Below are positions 40,578 through 48,200 of a stretch of 64,000 nucleotides of DNA, in pieces. Every line of letters begins with the position of its first letter. Position 1 is the stretch's first letter. This DNA comes from JAAYZQ01 sp034428935 (GTDB lineage: Bacteria; Chloroflexota; Anaerolineae; JAAYZQ01), in the NCBI GenBank assembly GCA_034428935.1, contig DAOUHB010000125.1, positions 1-64,000 of the forward strand, written 5' to 3'. The notes under the pieces were generated by a model, which saw nothing but the letters and a program-made list of their open reading frames with translations, was not told the origin of the DNA and did no database searches. The position numbers were made by a program, and so were the translations under genes.

Positions 40578-41870
40578 ATGGAAAAGACGTCGCGTCTGCC
40601 GGGCTTTTACGAGTTGAGCGTAGAGGAGCGCGTCCAGGCGGTGGCCTCCTGGGCAGGCCTGAGCGAAGAGGAGCGGGCCGTGCTCGCAGGGGCGGGGTTG
40701 GCGCCCGGCCGCGCCGACCAGATGATCGAGAACGTGGTGGGCATCCACGGCCTGCCCCTGGGAATCGCCACCAACTTCTTGATCAACGGGCGGGACTATC
40801 TCATCCCCATGGCCATCGAAGAGCCGTCGGTCGTCGCCGCGGCGAGTTTCATGGCCCGGATCGTGCGCCAGGCGGGGGGCTTTCGCACCTGCTCCACCGA
40901 GCCGGTGATGATTGCCCAGATGCAGATCCTCGACGTGCCCGATCCGTGGGCCGCCCGCTTTGACCTGCTCTGCCAGAAGCAGCGACTGCTCGACCTGGCC
41001 AACCAGACGGACCCGGTGGTCGTCTCGCTCCACGGCGGGGCGCGCGACCTGGAGCTGCGCGTCCTCCCCGACACGCCCGCCGGCCCGATGCTGGTGGCGC
41101 ACCTGCTCTATGATACGCGCGACGCCATGGGCGCCAACACGGTCAACACGGCGGCCGAGGCCCTGGCTCCACTGGTGGAAGAGATCACCGGGGGGCGGGT
41201 GCACCTCCGCATCCTTTCCAACCTGGCCGACCGCCGCCTGGCCCGGGCCAGTTGCACCATCCCGCCGTGGGAGCTGGCCTTCGGCGACTACGAGGGCGAG
41301 CAGGTGGTGCAGGGCATCGTCGAGGCCTATGCCTTTGCCGCGGCGGATCCCTACCGGGCCGCGACCCACAACAAGGGCATCATGAACGGCATCGACGCCG
41401 TGGCCCTGGCCTGCGGCCAGGACTGGCGCGCCATCGAGGCCGGCGCCCACGCCTACGCCGCCCGGGACGGGCGCTATACCTCCCTTTCCACCTGGAGCCG
41501 CGACCGCGAGGGCAGGCTGGTGGGCACCCTGGAGCTGCCCCTGGCCGTGGGGACCGTCGGCGGCGCGACCCGGGTCCATCCGGGGGCACAGGTGGCGCTC
41601 AAGATCGTGGGGGCGAGCATGGCGCGGGAGCTGGCCGAGGTGATGGCCGCGACGGGCCTGGCGCAGAACCTGGGCGCCCTCCGCGCCCTGGCCACCGAGG
41701 GCATCCAGCGCGGCCACATGGCCCTCCATGCCCGGCAGGTAGCCATGGCCGCCGGCGCCACGGGCGACCAGGTCGCGGCGGTGGCCGCCCGCCTGGTCAC
41801 CGAGGGCAAGATCCGGCTGGACCGCGCGCAAGAGATCCTGCAGGAGATGGCCCGGGCCGGCGGTGCCTGA
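40578..41870 (+). CDS. mvaA: Hydroxymethylglutaryl-CoA reductase, class II
   Basis: A 430-residue class II HMG-CoA reductase. Motifs: ENVVGIHGLPLGIATNF near residue 51 with the catalytic Glu in IEEPSVVAAAS, cofactor-binding DAMGANTVNT, and the catalytic Asp region HNKGIMNGIDAVALA. It interconverts HMG-CoA and mevalonate, so this organism probably makes isoprenoids by a mevalonate route. GGAGGAG precedes the ATG. The gene starts 65 bases after the membrane cassette and may be co-transcribed with it; no other mevalonate gene is in the window. Confidence 0.95.
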   Translation: MEKTSRLPGFYELSVEERVQAVASWAGLSEEERAVLAGAGLAPGRADQMIENVVGIHGLPLGIATNFLINGRDYLIPMAIEEPSVVAAASFMARIVRQAGGFRTCSTEPVMIAQMQILDVPDPWAARFDLLCQKQRLLDLANQTDPVVVSLHGGARDLELRVLPDTPAGPMLVAHLLYDTRDAMGANTVNTAAEALAPLVEEITGGRVHLRILSNLADRRLARASCTIPPWELAFGDYEGEQVVQGIVEAYAFAAADPYRAATHNKGIMNGIDAVALACGQDWRAIEAGAHAYAARDGRYTSLSTWSRDREGRLVGTLELPLAVGTVGGATRVHPGAQVALKIVGASMARELAEVMAATGLAQNLGALRALATEGIQRGHMALHARQVAMAAGATGDQVAAVAARLVTEGKIRLDRAQEILQEMARAGGA

Positions 41871-41918
41871 GCCGCGCGGCTCTAGGCGCACCCGGCAGCG
41901 CGCGCTCGACCGGCGTCG

Positions 41919-42563
41919 CTATGCGGGCTCGAACTTGAACCCGTAGCCCCGCATGGTCACGATGTACTCGTGCGAGGTGTCCAGCTCGCGCAGGCGCAGG
42001 CGGATGCGCCGCACCATGGCGTCGATGGCCTCGTCGCTGACCCCTTCGGCCTGGGCCTCGGGCCAGACAATGGCAATCACCTCGTCGCGACTGTAGACCC
42101 GGCCCGGCTCCTCGGCGAGCAAGGATAGGAGCGTGAACTGGGCCTGGGACAGAGGAGGATCGAGCACGCGGCCGCGCACCCGCACGTCCCGCGTCGCCGG
42201 GTCAAACTCCAGGCCCCGGGCCTCCGCTTCCAGGGGCAGGGGAGCCGTGGCAGCATAGCCCACGAACGTCAGGGGGATCAGGGGCGAGACCTGGATCTCG
42301 TCGCCGTCGGCCAGGAGGGTAGGCCCGGAGATGCGCCGGCCGTTGACCAGCGTCCCATTCTTGCTGCCCAGGTCCTCGATGTAGTATTGGTCCCGCTCGC
42401 GCCGCACCCGGGCATGATGTCGCGAGACCCAGCGGTCGTCGATGACCAGATCGTTGTCCTCCCAACGCCCGATGGTCGTCACCGGCGCGGCCAGCGACCA
42501 GCGCTGCTTGATCTCGCTCCCCTCGATGCGCAGGAGAAGGGCAGCCTCTTTGGGTTCCGACAT
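41919..42563 (-). CDS. FHA-domain winged-helix transcription regulator
   Basis: A 214-residue protein: an N-terminal FHA domain with the phosphothreonine-site residues in TIGRWEDNDLVI, WVSRHHARV and DLGSKNGTLVNG (residues ~25-100), and a C-terminal OmpR/PhoB-type winged helix (LSQAQFTLLSLLAEEPGRVYS to YIVTMRGYGFKFEP). FHA domains bind phosphothreonine, and the gene is divergent from a Ser/Thr kinase. This recalls the kinase-controlled regulator EmbR of mycobacteria, though the domain order is reversed. GGAGAGG precedes the ATG, and its probable -10 (TATACT, 42604-42599) overlaps that of the kinase. Confidence 0.9.
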   Translation of the reverse strand: MSEPKEAALLLRIEGSEIKQRWSLAAPVTTIGRWEDNDLVIDDRWVSRHHARVRRERDQYYIEDLGSKNGTLVNGRRISGPTLLADGDEIQVSPLIPLTFVGYAATAPLPLEAEARGLEFDPATRDVRVRGRVLDPPLSQAQFTLLSLLAEEPGRVYSRDEVIAIVWPEAQAEGVSDEAIDAMVRRIRLRLRELDTSHEYIVTMRGYGFKFEPA

Positions 42564-42577
42564 TCGATTACCTCTCC

Positions 42578-42606
42578 TTGACAGAAGACGATGATTACAG
42601 TATAGT
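42578..42606 (+). promoter_or_regulatory. Kinase promoter giving an apparently leaderless mRNA
   Basis: Perfect TTGACA (42578-42583), 17-base spacer, TATAGT (42601-42606). Seven bases separate the -10 from the ATG at 42614, so the transcript should start at or one base before the start codon. Its -10 overlaps a minus-strand TATACT for the FHA gene. Confidence 0.85.
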
Positions 42607-42613
42607 TAAGCCG

Positions 42614-43687
42614 ATGCAGGAATGGCTTCTGCCCGGCACAGTATTGCGCAACCGATACGAGATCCTGGGCCTCATCGGCCAGGGAGGCATGGGCGCGGTC
42701 TATCAAGCGGCCGACCGCCGCCTTCCCGGTCGCCAGTGTGCGGTCAAGGAGATCTGGCCGCTGCCGGGCACCAGCACCGAGCGCCTGGCACAAACCCGGG
42801 CACAGTTCCTCCGCGAGGCCAGCATCCTGGCCCGCCTCGACCATCCCAACCTGCCCAAGGTCTCGGACTATTTCACCTTGACGCCCTCGGGCGCGCTGCC
42901 CGAGGCAGACGCAGAAGGCTCCGAGCCGCTGGAGGCCGACCCCCAGGCAACTACGGCCCCGGACCTGTTGGCGGTCAGCCGGGACTATCTGGTCATGGAC
43001 TATGTTCCCGGCCAGGATCTCGAGCAACTGTGCCAGCAGGCCTACCGCGAAGGCCGGTTCCTGCAAGAAAAAGACGTGCTGGGCTGGATGACCCAGCTCT
43101 GCGACGCCCTGACCTACCTGCACTGTCAGCAGCCGCCCGTGCTGCATCGCGATATCAAGCCGGCCAACGTCAAGCTGACCCCCGAGGGCCGCATCAAGCT
43201 CGTCGACTTTGGCCTGGTCAAGGCGCTGGACCCCGACGACCCTGCGACCATGACCGGTCTGCGGGGCATGGGCTCGCTGCCCTACACCCCCATCGAGCAG
43301 TACGCCGGCGATCTGGGCCACACCGATACCCGCAGTGACGTCTACGGCCTGGGAGCGACCCTCTACCACCTGCTGACGGGGCAGACACCTCCCAGCGCCC
43401 AGCAGCGATTTCTCGACCAGGACGCCCTGCTGACCCCCCGGGAGATCAACCCGGCCATCTCGTCCCAGGTCGAGCGGGCCATCCTGGCAGCCATGGCCCT
43501 CCACCCCCGGGATCGGCCCAACAGCGTGGCGGACTGGTGCCAGGCGCTGGTGGGCAGCCGCGACGAGGCCGCCTCGCTCGTTTCCCGCGAGGACGTGTCG
43601 TGGGGCCAGGCCGTGCAGGCCAACTGGTGGCTTTTGCTCCTGGCGCTCGCCCTCGTGGCGGCCGCCGTCCTCTTGACATTCCGTTAA
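42614..43687 (+). CDS. Membrane-anchored Ser/Thr protein kinase
   Basis: A 357-residue Hanks-type kinase. The glycine loop is GQGGMGAVYQA near residue 23, VAIK-type lysine in CAVKEIW, catalytic loop HRDIKPANVKL, DFGLVKAL, and the activation-segment end GSLPYTPIEQYAG. An insert rich in Glu/Ala (residues ~95-120) separates the N-lobe strands. The C-terminus is a single membrane helix (LLLLALALVAAAVLL) without an extracellular sensor. The ATG at 42614 is used because the promoter places transcription start there; no ribosome-binding site is present. The divergent FHA regulator is the likely phosphorylation-dependent partner. Confidence 0.93.
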   Translation: MQEWLLPGTVLRNRYEILGLIGQGGMGAVYQAADRRLPGRQCAVKEIWPLPGTSTERLAQTRAQFLREASILARLDHPNLPKVSDYFTLTPSGALPEADAEGSEPLEADPQATTAPDLLAVSRDYLVMDYVPGQDLEQLCQQAYREGRFLQEKDVLGWMTQLCDALTYLHCQQPPVLHRDIKPANVKLTPEGRIKLVDFGLVKALDPDDPATMTGLRGMGSLPYTPIEQYAGDLGHTDTRSDVYGLGATLYHLLTGQTPPSAQQRFLDQDALLTPREINPAISSQVERAILAAMALHPRDRPNSVADWCQALVGSRDEAASLVSREDVSWGQAVQANWWLLLLALALVAAAVLLTFR

Positions 43688-43722
43688 TAACGAGCATCCT
43701 TAGCATAGCATGGAACAAGGCC

Positions 43723-43738
43723 TGTGTCAATTGACACA
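43723..43738. promoter_or_regulatory. 16-base perfect palindrome overlapping the tRNA-Val -35 box
   Basis: TGTGTCAATTGACACA is fully self-complementary and contains the TTGACA of the tRNA-Val promoter. A dimeric repressor could block the promoter here; equally, it may be a chance palindrome built on a consensus -35. Confidence 0.45.
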
Positions 43739-43759
43739 AGCCGCGTTTGCGTTTATAAT
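43731..43759 (+). promoter_or_regulatory. Consensus promoter of tRNA-Val
   Basis: TTGACA (43731-43736), 17-base spacer and TATAAT (43754-43759), a full consensus match. Predicted start near 43766, seven bases before the tRNA. Confidence 0.9.
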
Positions 43760-43772
43760 GCCCGTGATTTGA

Positions 43773-44175
43773 GGGCGAATAGCTCAGTTGGGAGAGCGCT
43801 TCTCTTACTGGGGTGAGCCCGTGCCCGGGAAATGAACCGGCACGGTGGACGCCGCTGTATGCTGGGAAACCCTAAAGCCCGGCTCGCCACAACGTGATCC
43901 GAGAGGATGAGCGTGAAGGCCAAAAAGAGCCGGGATACGCGGATGGGCAACCAGCAGGGAACCTTAAAGCTCGAATACTCGAACAATGAACACCAAGACG
44001 ATCGGTGTTCATTGGCACGAGGACTATCGGAGCTTTCGGGACGCCTCAGAGACTAGACGCGGCGGGCCTGAGAAGGCCAAGGTATAGTCCGGCCCGCAAC
44101 CGGGTAACCAGGGTCGGCGAAAGCCGATGCGGGGTGACACAGAAGAGGTCACAGGTTCGAGCCCTGTTTCGCCCA
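43773..44175 (+). tRNA. tRNA-Val (anticodon TAC) split by a group I intron
   Basis: Exon 1 (43773-43806) gives acceptor GGGCGAA, D arm GCTC/GAGC and CTTCT of the anticodon stem plus loop CTT. Exon 2 (44137-44175) gives ACAC, stem AGAAG, variable AGGTC, T arm ACAGG/CCTGT around TTCGAGC, and acceptor TTCGCCC with discriminator A. Joined, they form a perfect 73-base tRNA with anticodon loop CTTACAC, anticodon TAC (valine). The intron falls between anticodon bases 34 and 35, after a U, as in cyanobacterial tRNA-Leu(UAA). Confidence 0.93.
43807..44136 (+). ncRNA. Group I self-splicing intron in tRNA-Val
   Basis: A 330-base insertion that follows a U and ends in G, as group I splicing requires. 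Core elements visible: GGGCAACCAGCAGG (near 43945) as the P4-P6 region, and the P7 strands GACTA (44051-44055) and TAGTC (44085-44089), in the typical contexts GAGACTAGACG and AAGGTATAGTCC. An 11-base-pair hairpin (43984-43994/44004-44014) and a P9-like hairpin near 44113 are also present. No homing endonuclease frame is inside. The exact subgroup is not determined. Confidence 0.92.
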
Positions 44176-44181
44176 TCGAGG

Positions 44182-44216
44182 CATCAGAGCCCCGGCCGTT
44201 CGCGGGGTCTCTGATG
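44182..44216 (+). terminator. Hairpin after tRNA-Val
   Basis: CATCAGAG (44182-44189) pairs with CTCTGATG (44209-44216), with CCCC/GGGG inside, followed by TTTC. Six bases after the tRNA end, it probably ends the transcript. From here to about 45271 the sequence is AT-richer and lacks any confident gene. Confidence 0.7.
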
Positions 44217-44466
44217 TTTCGCGGTAACTGGAGTATTCCAGATTGCACCGGTGCTTGAAAGATGCTATACTGCCTCTTTGACAGACACCGGTCAGAGTTG
44301 ACAGTTGCGTATGACTCGCTTTTAGATAAACGGTAACACACTGGATACGATACGGTGCCAGTTCAGTACGTTAACAATCGAGTTTTGAACCGCTAACAGC
44401 GTGGGTCAACGCGTCTTCTTGCGCTTCTTAGTGTTCGATCCGTTGCCAACGAACTGGCGGTCGATT

Positions 44467-44844
44467 ATGATTTGGTGGCACGGTGTGGTCAGGCCTGACG
44501 TCCGAAGGAGACCAGGAAGCCAGTCTTGGGCAGAAGTTGGCGGAGATAGCATTCCAGCGTTTCTTGGTCTTGGCGGCCATCCACAATGGCCGTGTAGACA
44601 TCGTACCATTGACGCCGGAAGACCGGCGACCGACTCTCAGGAAAGGAATGGATCGGAGCACTCACAACCTTTCCAGATAAAAGATCCCTGCTATTGGGAA
44701 TATAATTGGATCAAGTACTGCAGCTACTTTCAGCCCAACTGTCCGTCAGCAAAGGATGAATTGTACGAGAGGCGTTACTGCTGTTACAGTGGGGGGCACT
44801 ATGGTTGCGGAGATTGGCAGCTCGGCGGAGGGTGTTGTGAGTAA
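44467..44844 (+). CDS. Uncertain small ORF with a cysteine-rich C-terminus
   Basis: An open frame of about 125 residues whose last 53 (44683-44844) hold eight cysteines, at relative positions 3, 13, 20, 33, 34, 42, 51 and 52, among many aromatic residues and glycines. That tail looks like a disulfide- or metal-rich miniprotein. The first part has no protein-like character and is antisense to another peptide-like frame (44489-44665, minus). No ribosome-binding site, promoter or homologue is recognised. It may be a degraded fragment or a chance frame. Confidence 0.25.
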   Translation: MIWWHGVVRPDVRRRPGSQSWAEVGGDSIPAFLGLGGHPQWPCRHRTIDAGRPATDSQERNGSEHSQPFQIKDPCYWEYNWIKYCSYFQPNCPSAKDELYERRYCCYSGGHYGCGDWQLGGGCCE

Positions 44845-44946
44845 GGAATCTCTGCGACCATAGGGGGCCATTGCTCATCTGGGCACCCCTTCTGTGCTCT
44901 TAGCCGGGCAAGAGTGTCAACCCTCCCGATGGCGAACGTTGTCTTG

Positions 44947-44976
44947 GAGTTCCTGGGTTTTGATACCCAGGAACTC
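44947..44976 (+). repeat. 12-base-pair perfect hairpin
   Basis: GAGTTCCTGGGT and ACCCAGGAACTC flank the six-base loop TTTGAT, followed by TTTG. It could be a terminator for the preceding small frame, or a relative of the palindromes at 45095-45210, which share six-base TTTxAx-like loops. Confidence 0.7.
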
Positions 44977-45094
44977 TTTGAATTGGAGGGGGACAGCAGA
45001 CTACCCTTTGGACGTTGTATCTAACCCGGACGAGCTGGAGACGTTTTGCCGAGTTCAAACCAAAGCCAAACGTAACTGCTCAGCCGTCCAGCGC

Positions 45095-45210
45095 GCCAGG
45101 CGTTGAAACGCCTGGCTAACACAGGAAACCCGTTGAAACGGGTTCTGTTGCGCACCAGTGCTGAACGCGTTTTAACGCGTTTCTGTTATCAGCGCCGGTT
45201 TCAACCGGCG
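45095..45210. repeat. Array of four palindromic hairpins
   Basis: Four hairpins in 116 bases: GCCAGGCG-TTGAAA-CGCCTGGC (45095-45116), AACCCG-TTGAAA-CGGGTT (45127-45144), AACGCG-TTTTAA-CGCGTT (45164-45181) and CGCCGG-TTTCAA-CCGGCG (45193-45210). Stem sequences differ but each remains perfectly paired, and the loops are six bases of similar type. Spacers also share CTGTT. They lie about 60 bases before the large GT/YYY gene. Confidence 0.85.
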
Positions 45211-45271
45211 GCGCAGCAGATGCCTGAGCACTTACAGCCAAACAATTTCAAACTACCAAGGACACCACGTT

Positions 45272-48200
45272 ATGGGGAATTTGTGTGATAATTCGAAACA
45301 CATATCAGGTTCCTGGGCAGTGACTGCCATTTGTTCGTCTCTGCTCGTTATGATCCTGCTAGTGGCAGGGTACCTGCGGTTCACGGGTCTAAATTGGGAT
45401 GAAGGGCAGTGGATTCACCCTGATGAGGGACACATGCGAATCATCACTTCTGTTATCAGGATGCCGGATAGCCCTTCCCTCTACTTTGATACCCATAGCT
45501 CACCCTTGAACAGCCGGAACAGTGGGCAGCAGTACAGCTACGGCACACTTCCTCTCTTCCTGACCCGCTTGACAGCAGAGTGGCTCGACCGTGCCTGTGG
45601 GAACTCACTCGATGGGTTGAACGCAGCCGTGGGTAGGCTGTTGATAGGGGTTCCAGGCTCGCAATGTACCCCAGGCACCTTCACTGGCCCCCAAAGCGCC
45701 CTGGTAGGACGGTTGCTTTCGGCACTGGCTGACCTGGGAACTGTGGTCCTGGTCTACCTGATCGCACGGCGCCTGTATGGGGAAGCTATTGGGCTACTCG
45801 CTGCGGTATTGAGTTCGCTGGTCGCGTTTCATATCCAACAAGCCCATTTTTTCACCGTGGATAGTATGGCCGCTTTTTTCACCATCCTGACCGCATACTC
45901 TTCGGTGCGAGTTGGTCAATCAAAGGTTTCTCGTGGACCATCATGGCTCGATTTTGGGTTGGCAGGTGTTGCGACCGGCTTGGCTACAGCCTGCAAAATT
46001 AGCGCCATCTGGGCAGCACTTTTTGTTGTGCTGGCCGGGGTATGGTGGTGTCTGCAATCTATTCATTCCCAATCCAATCGCTCGCTTTCTTCTTTATTCC
46101 TCTTACTTCTACCCCGGCTCCTCCTCGCTGGTTTACTATCGGTAATTGCCTTTCGCATAGCTCAGCCCTATGCCTTCGAAGGCCCCGGTTTTTTTGGTAT
46201 ACATCTCAGTCCAGACTGGCTAGAACGGTTGAGGCAAATCGCTGCGGAGCAAGGCGGCAACGTAGACCTGCCACCAGGTCGGCAATGGACGAACCGAGCC
46301 CCACTCTTGTTTCCCTGGATCAACATGGTCGTCTGGGGCATGGGGTTGCCTTTGGGGTTGACTGCCTGGGCTGGTTGGGCCATGATCGGCTACAAGTTAT
46401 GGCGTGGAGAGCGCACCCACCTGGTTTTGTGGACTTGGGGAACTCTTTTTTTCCTCTATCAGGCCACCCGCTGGGTTAAGGCCATGCGCTATTTCCTGCC
46501 CCTTTATCCCTTATTCGTGATTTTTGCCGCCTACTTCCTAGTCCGCTTGATTCGGAGCACGAGTAATTGGCGGCATCGTATAGGCCTGGGTCTTGTCACT
46601 GTTGTCGTTGTCGGTACAACCGTGTGGACCAGTGCGATGTTCTCTATCTATCTGCGGCCAAACACACGCGTGGCCGCCTCGCGCTGGATCTATGCCAACA
46701 TCCCGGCAGGAGCAACCGTGGCCAACGAGCACTGGGACTGGGGCCTACCCCTGCCAGTGGATGGAAACAACCCCTTCGCCGGGATGTACACCGGTCTGGA
46801 AATGAATAACTATGACGAAGACACGCCGGAAAAACTAACCCAGTTGCTTGACCAGCTGGACCAGGCAAACTACATCTTCCTGGCAAGCAATCGGCTCTAT
46901 GCCTCGATTTCTCGCCTGCCAGCCCGGTACCCTCTGACGACTGCCTACTATCGTACCCTCTTTGCCGGAGATCTGGGTTTCGAGTTGGTGGCGGATTTCA
47001 CTTCCTACCCAGATGTCGGCCCCTTTCAGTTTCCCGACCAGGAGACCCCTTACCCGTTGATGAAGGCAACTTACGTGCATCAACATCAGCCGATCAAGGT
47101 GCCGCTTCCGCCCGCCGAGGAAGCATTTAGCGTTTATGACCATCCCCGCGTGCTTATCTTTCACAAGACCGAAGACTACGACCGGGAGCGGGTGCGGGCA
47201 TTGCTCACGGCAGGCATCGATTGGGAGACAATCCCCCACTGGCTCAATCCCCGCGACGTGCCCGAGTGGCGCCGGGAGCAGGCGCAGCAGCAGCGAACGG
47301 GCGAGAGCCAGAACGCGCTGATGCTCACCGCCGAGGAGCGCCAGATCCAGGAGCGGGGCGGCACCTGGGCCTCTATCTTTGACCGCAACAGCCTGGCCAA
47401 CCGCTGGCCGACTCTTACCTGGCTGCTGCTGCTGGCGGCGGTGGGTTTGGCGGCCCTGCCCCTGACCCTGGCCGTCTTTGGCCGGCTGCCCGACGGGGGC
47501 TGGATCCTGGCTCGGCCGGTGGGTGTGCTGCTCCTGGCCTGGCTGGCGTGGATGCTGACCAACCTGACGCCGCTGCACTACAGCCGCGGCACCATCTGGC
47601 TGGCGCTGGCCATCGTAGCCGCCGTGTCGTACGGCAGCATGCTGCTGCCCGGCCCGCGGCGGCGGGTGGCCGAGCTGTTCTCCCCGGGCCGGGGACAGTG
47701 GCGCCTGGTGCTGGTCAGCGAGCTGCTCTTCCTGGCGTTCTTTGGCCTCTTCTGGTTCATCCGCTGGGGCAACCCCGACCTGTGGCATCCCTGGAAGGGC
47801 GGCGAAAAGCCCATGGACCTGGCCTACCTGAACGCCGTCATCAAGAGCACCGAGTTCCCGCCCTACGACCCCTGGTTTGCCGGGGGCTATCTCAACTATT
47901 ACTACTTTGGTCAGGTGATGGTCGGGACGTTGATCAAGCTCGTCGGTATCGCGCCCGCCGTGGCCTATAACCTGGTCATCCCGGCCTGGTTCGCCATGAC
48001 GGCCATGGGTGCCTTTAGCGTCACCTACAACCTCTACCGCGCCCGGGCCGAGGGACGCGGCGTCGGCGGTCCCCTCGACGTGCGCCGCATCGGCAGCAGG
48101 GCCCTCCTCGTCGGGCTGCTGGGCGCCCTGTTCGTCGCGGTGCTGGGCAACCTGGGCGAGATTCACCTTCTCCTCCTGAAGCTGGCCGAGGGCGTGTTGG

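Noticed and set aside
44137..44175. Attachment site for an integrative element at the tRNA-Val 3' end
   Set aside because: No second copy of the tRNA 3' end was found in the window and no integrase is visible, so integration at the tRNA is only suggested by composition.
44005..44341. Small frames overlapping the tRNA-Val intron on both strands, possible homing endonuclease
   Set aside because: They contain no LAGLIDADG, GIY-YIG or HNH motif. The minus frame includes the typical tRNA-antisense peptide GETGLEPVTSS.
45095..45210. CRISPR array
   Set aside because: The hairpins are similar in shape but not identical in sequence, spacers are too short and uneven, and no cas gene is present.
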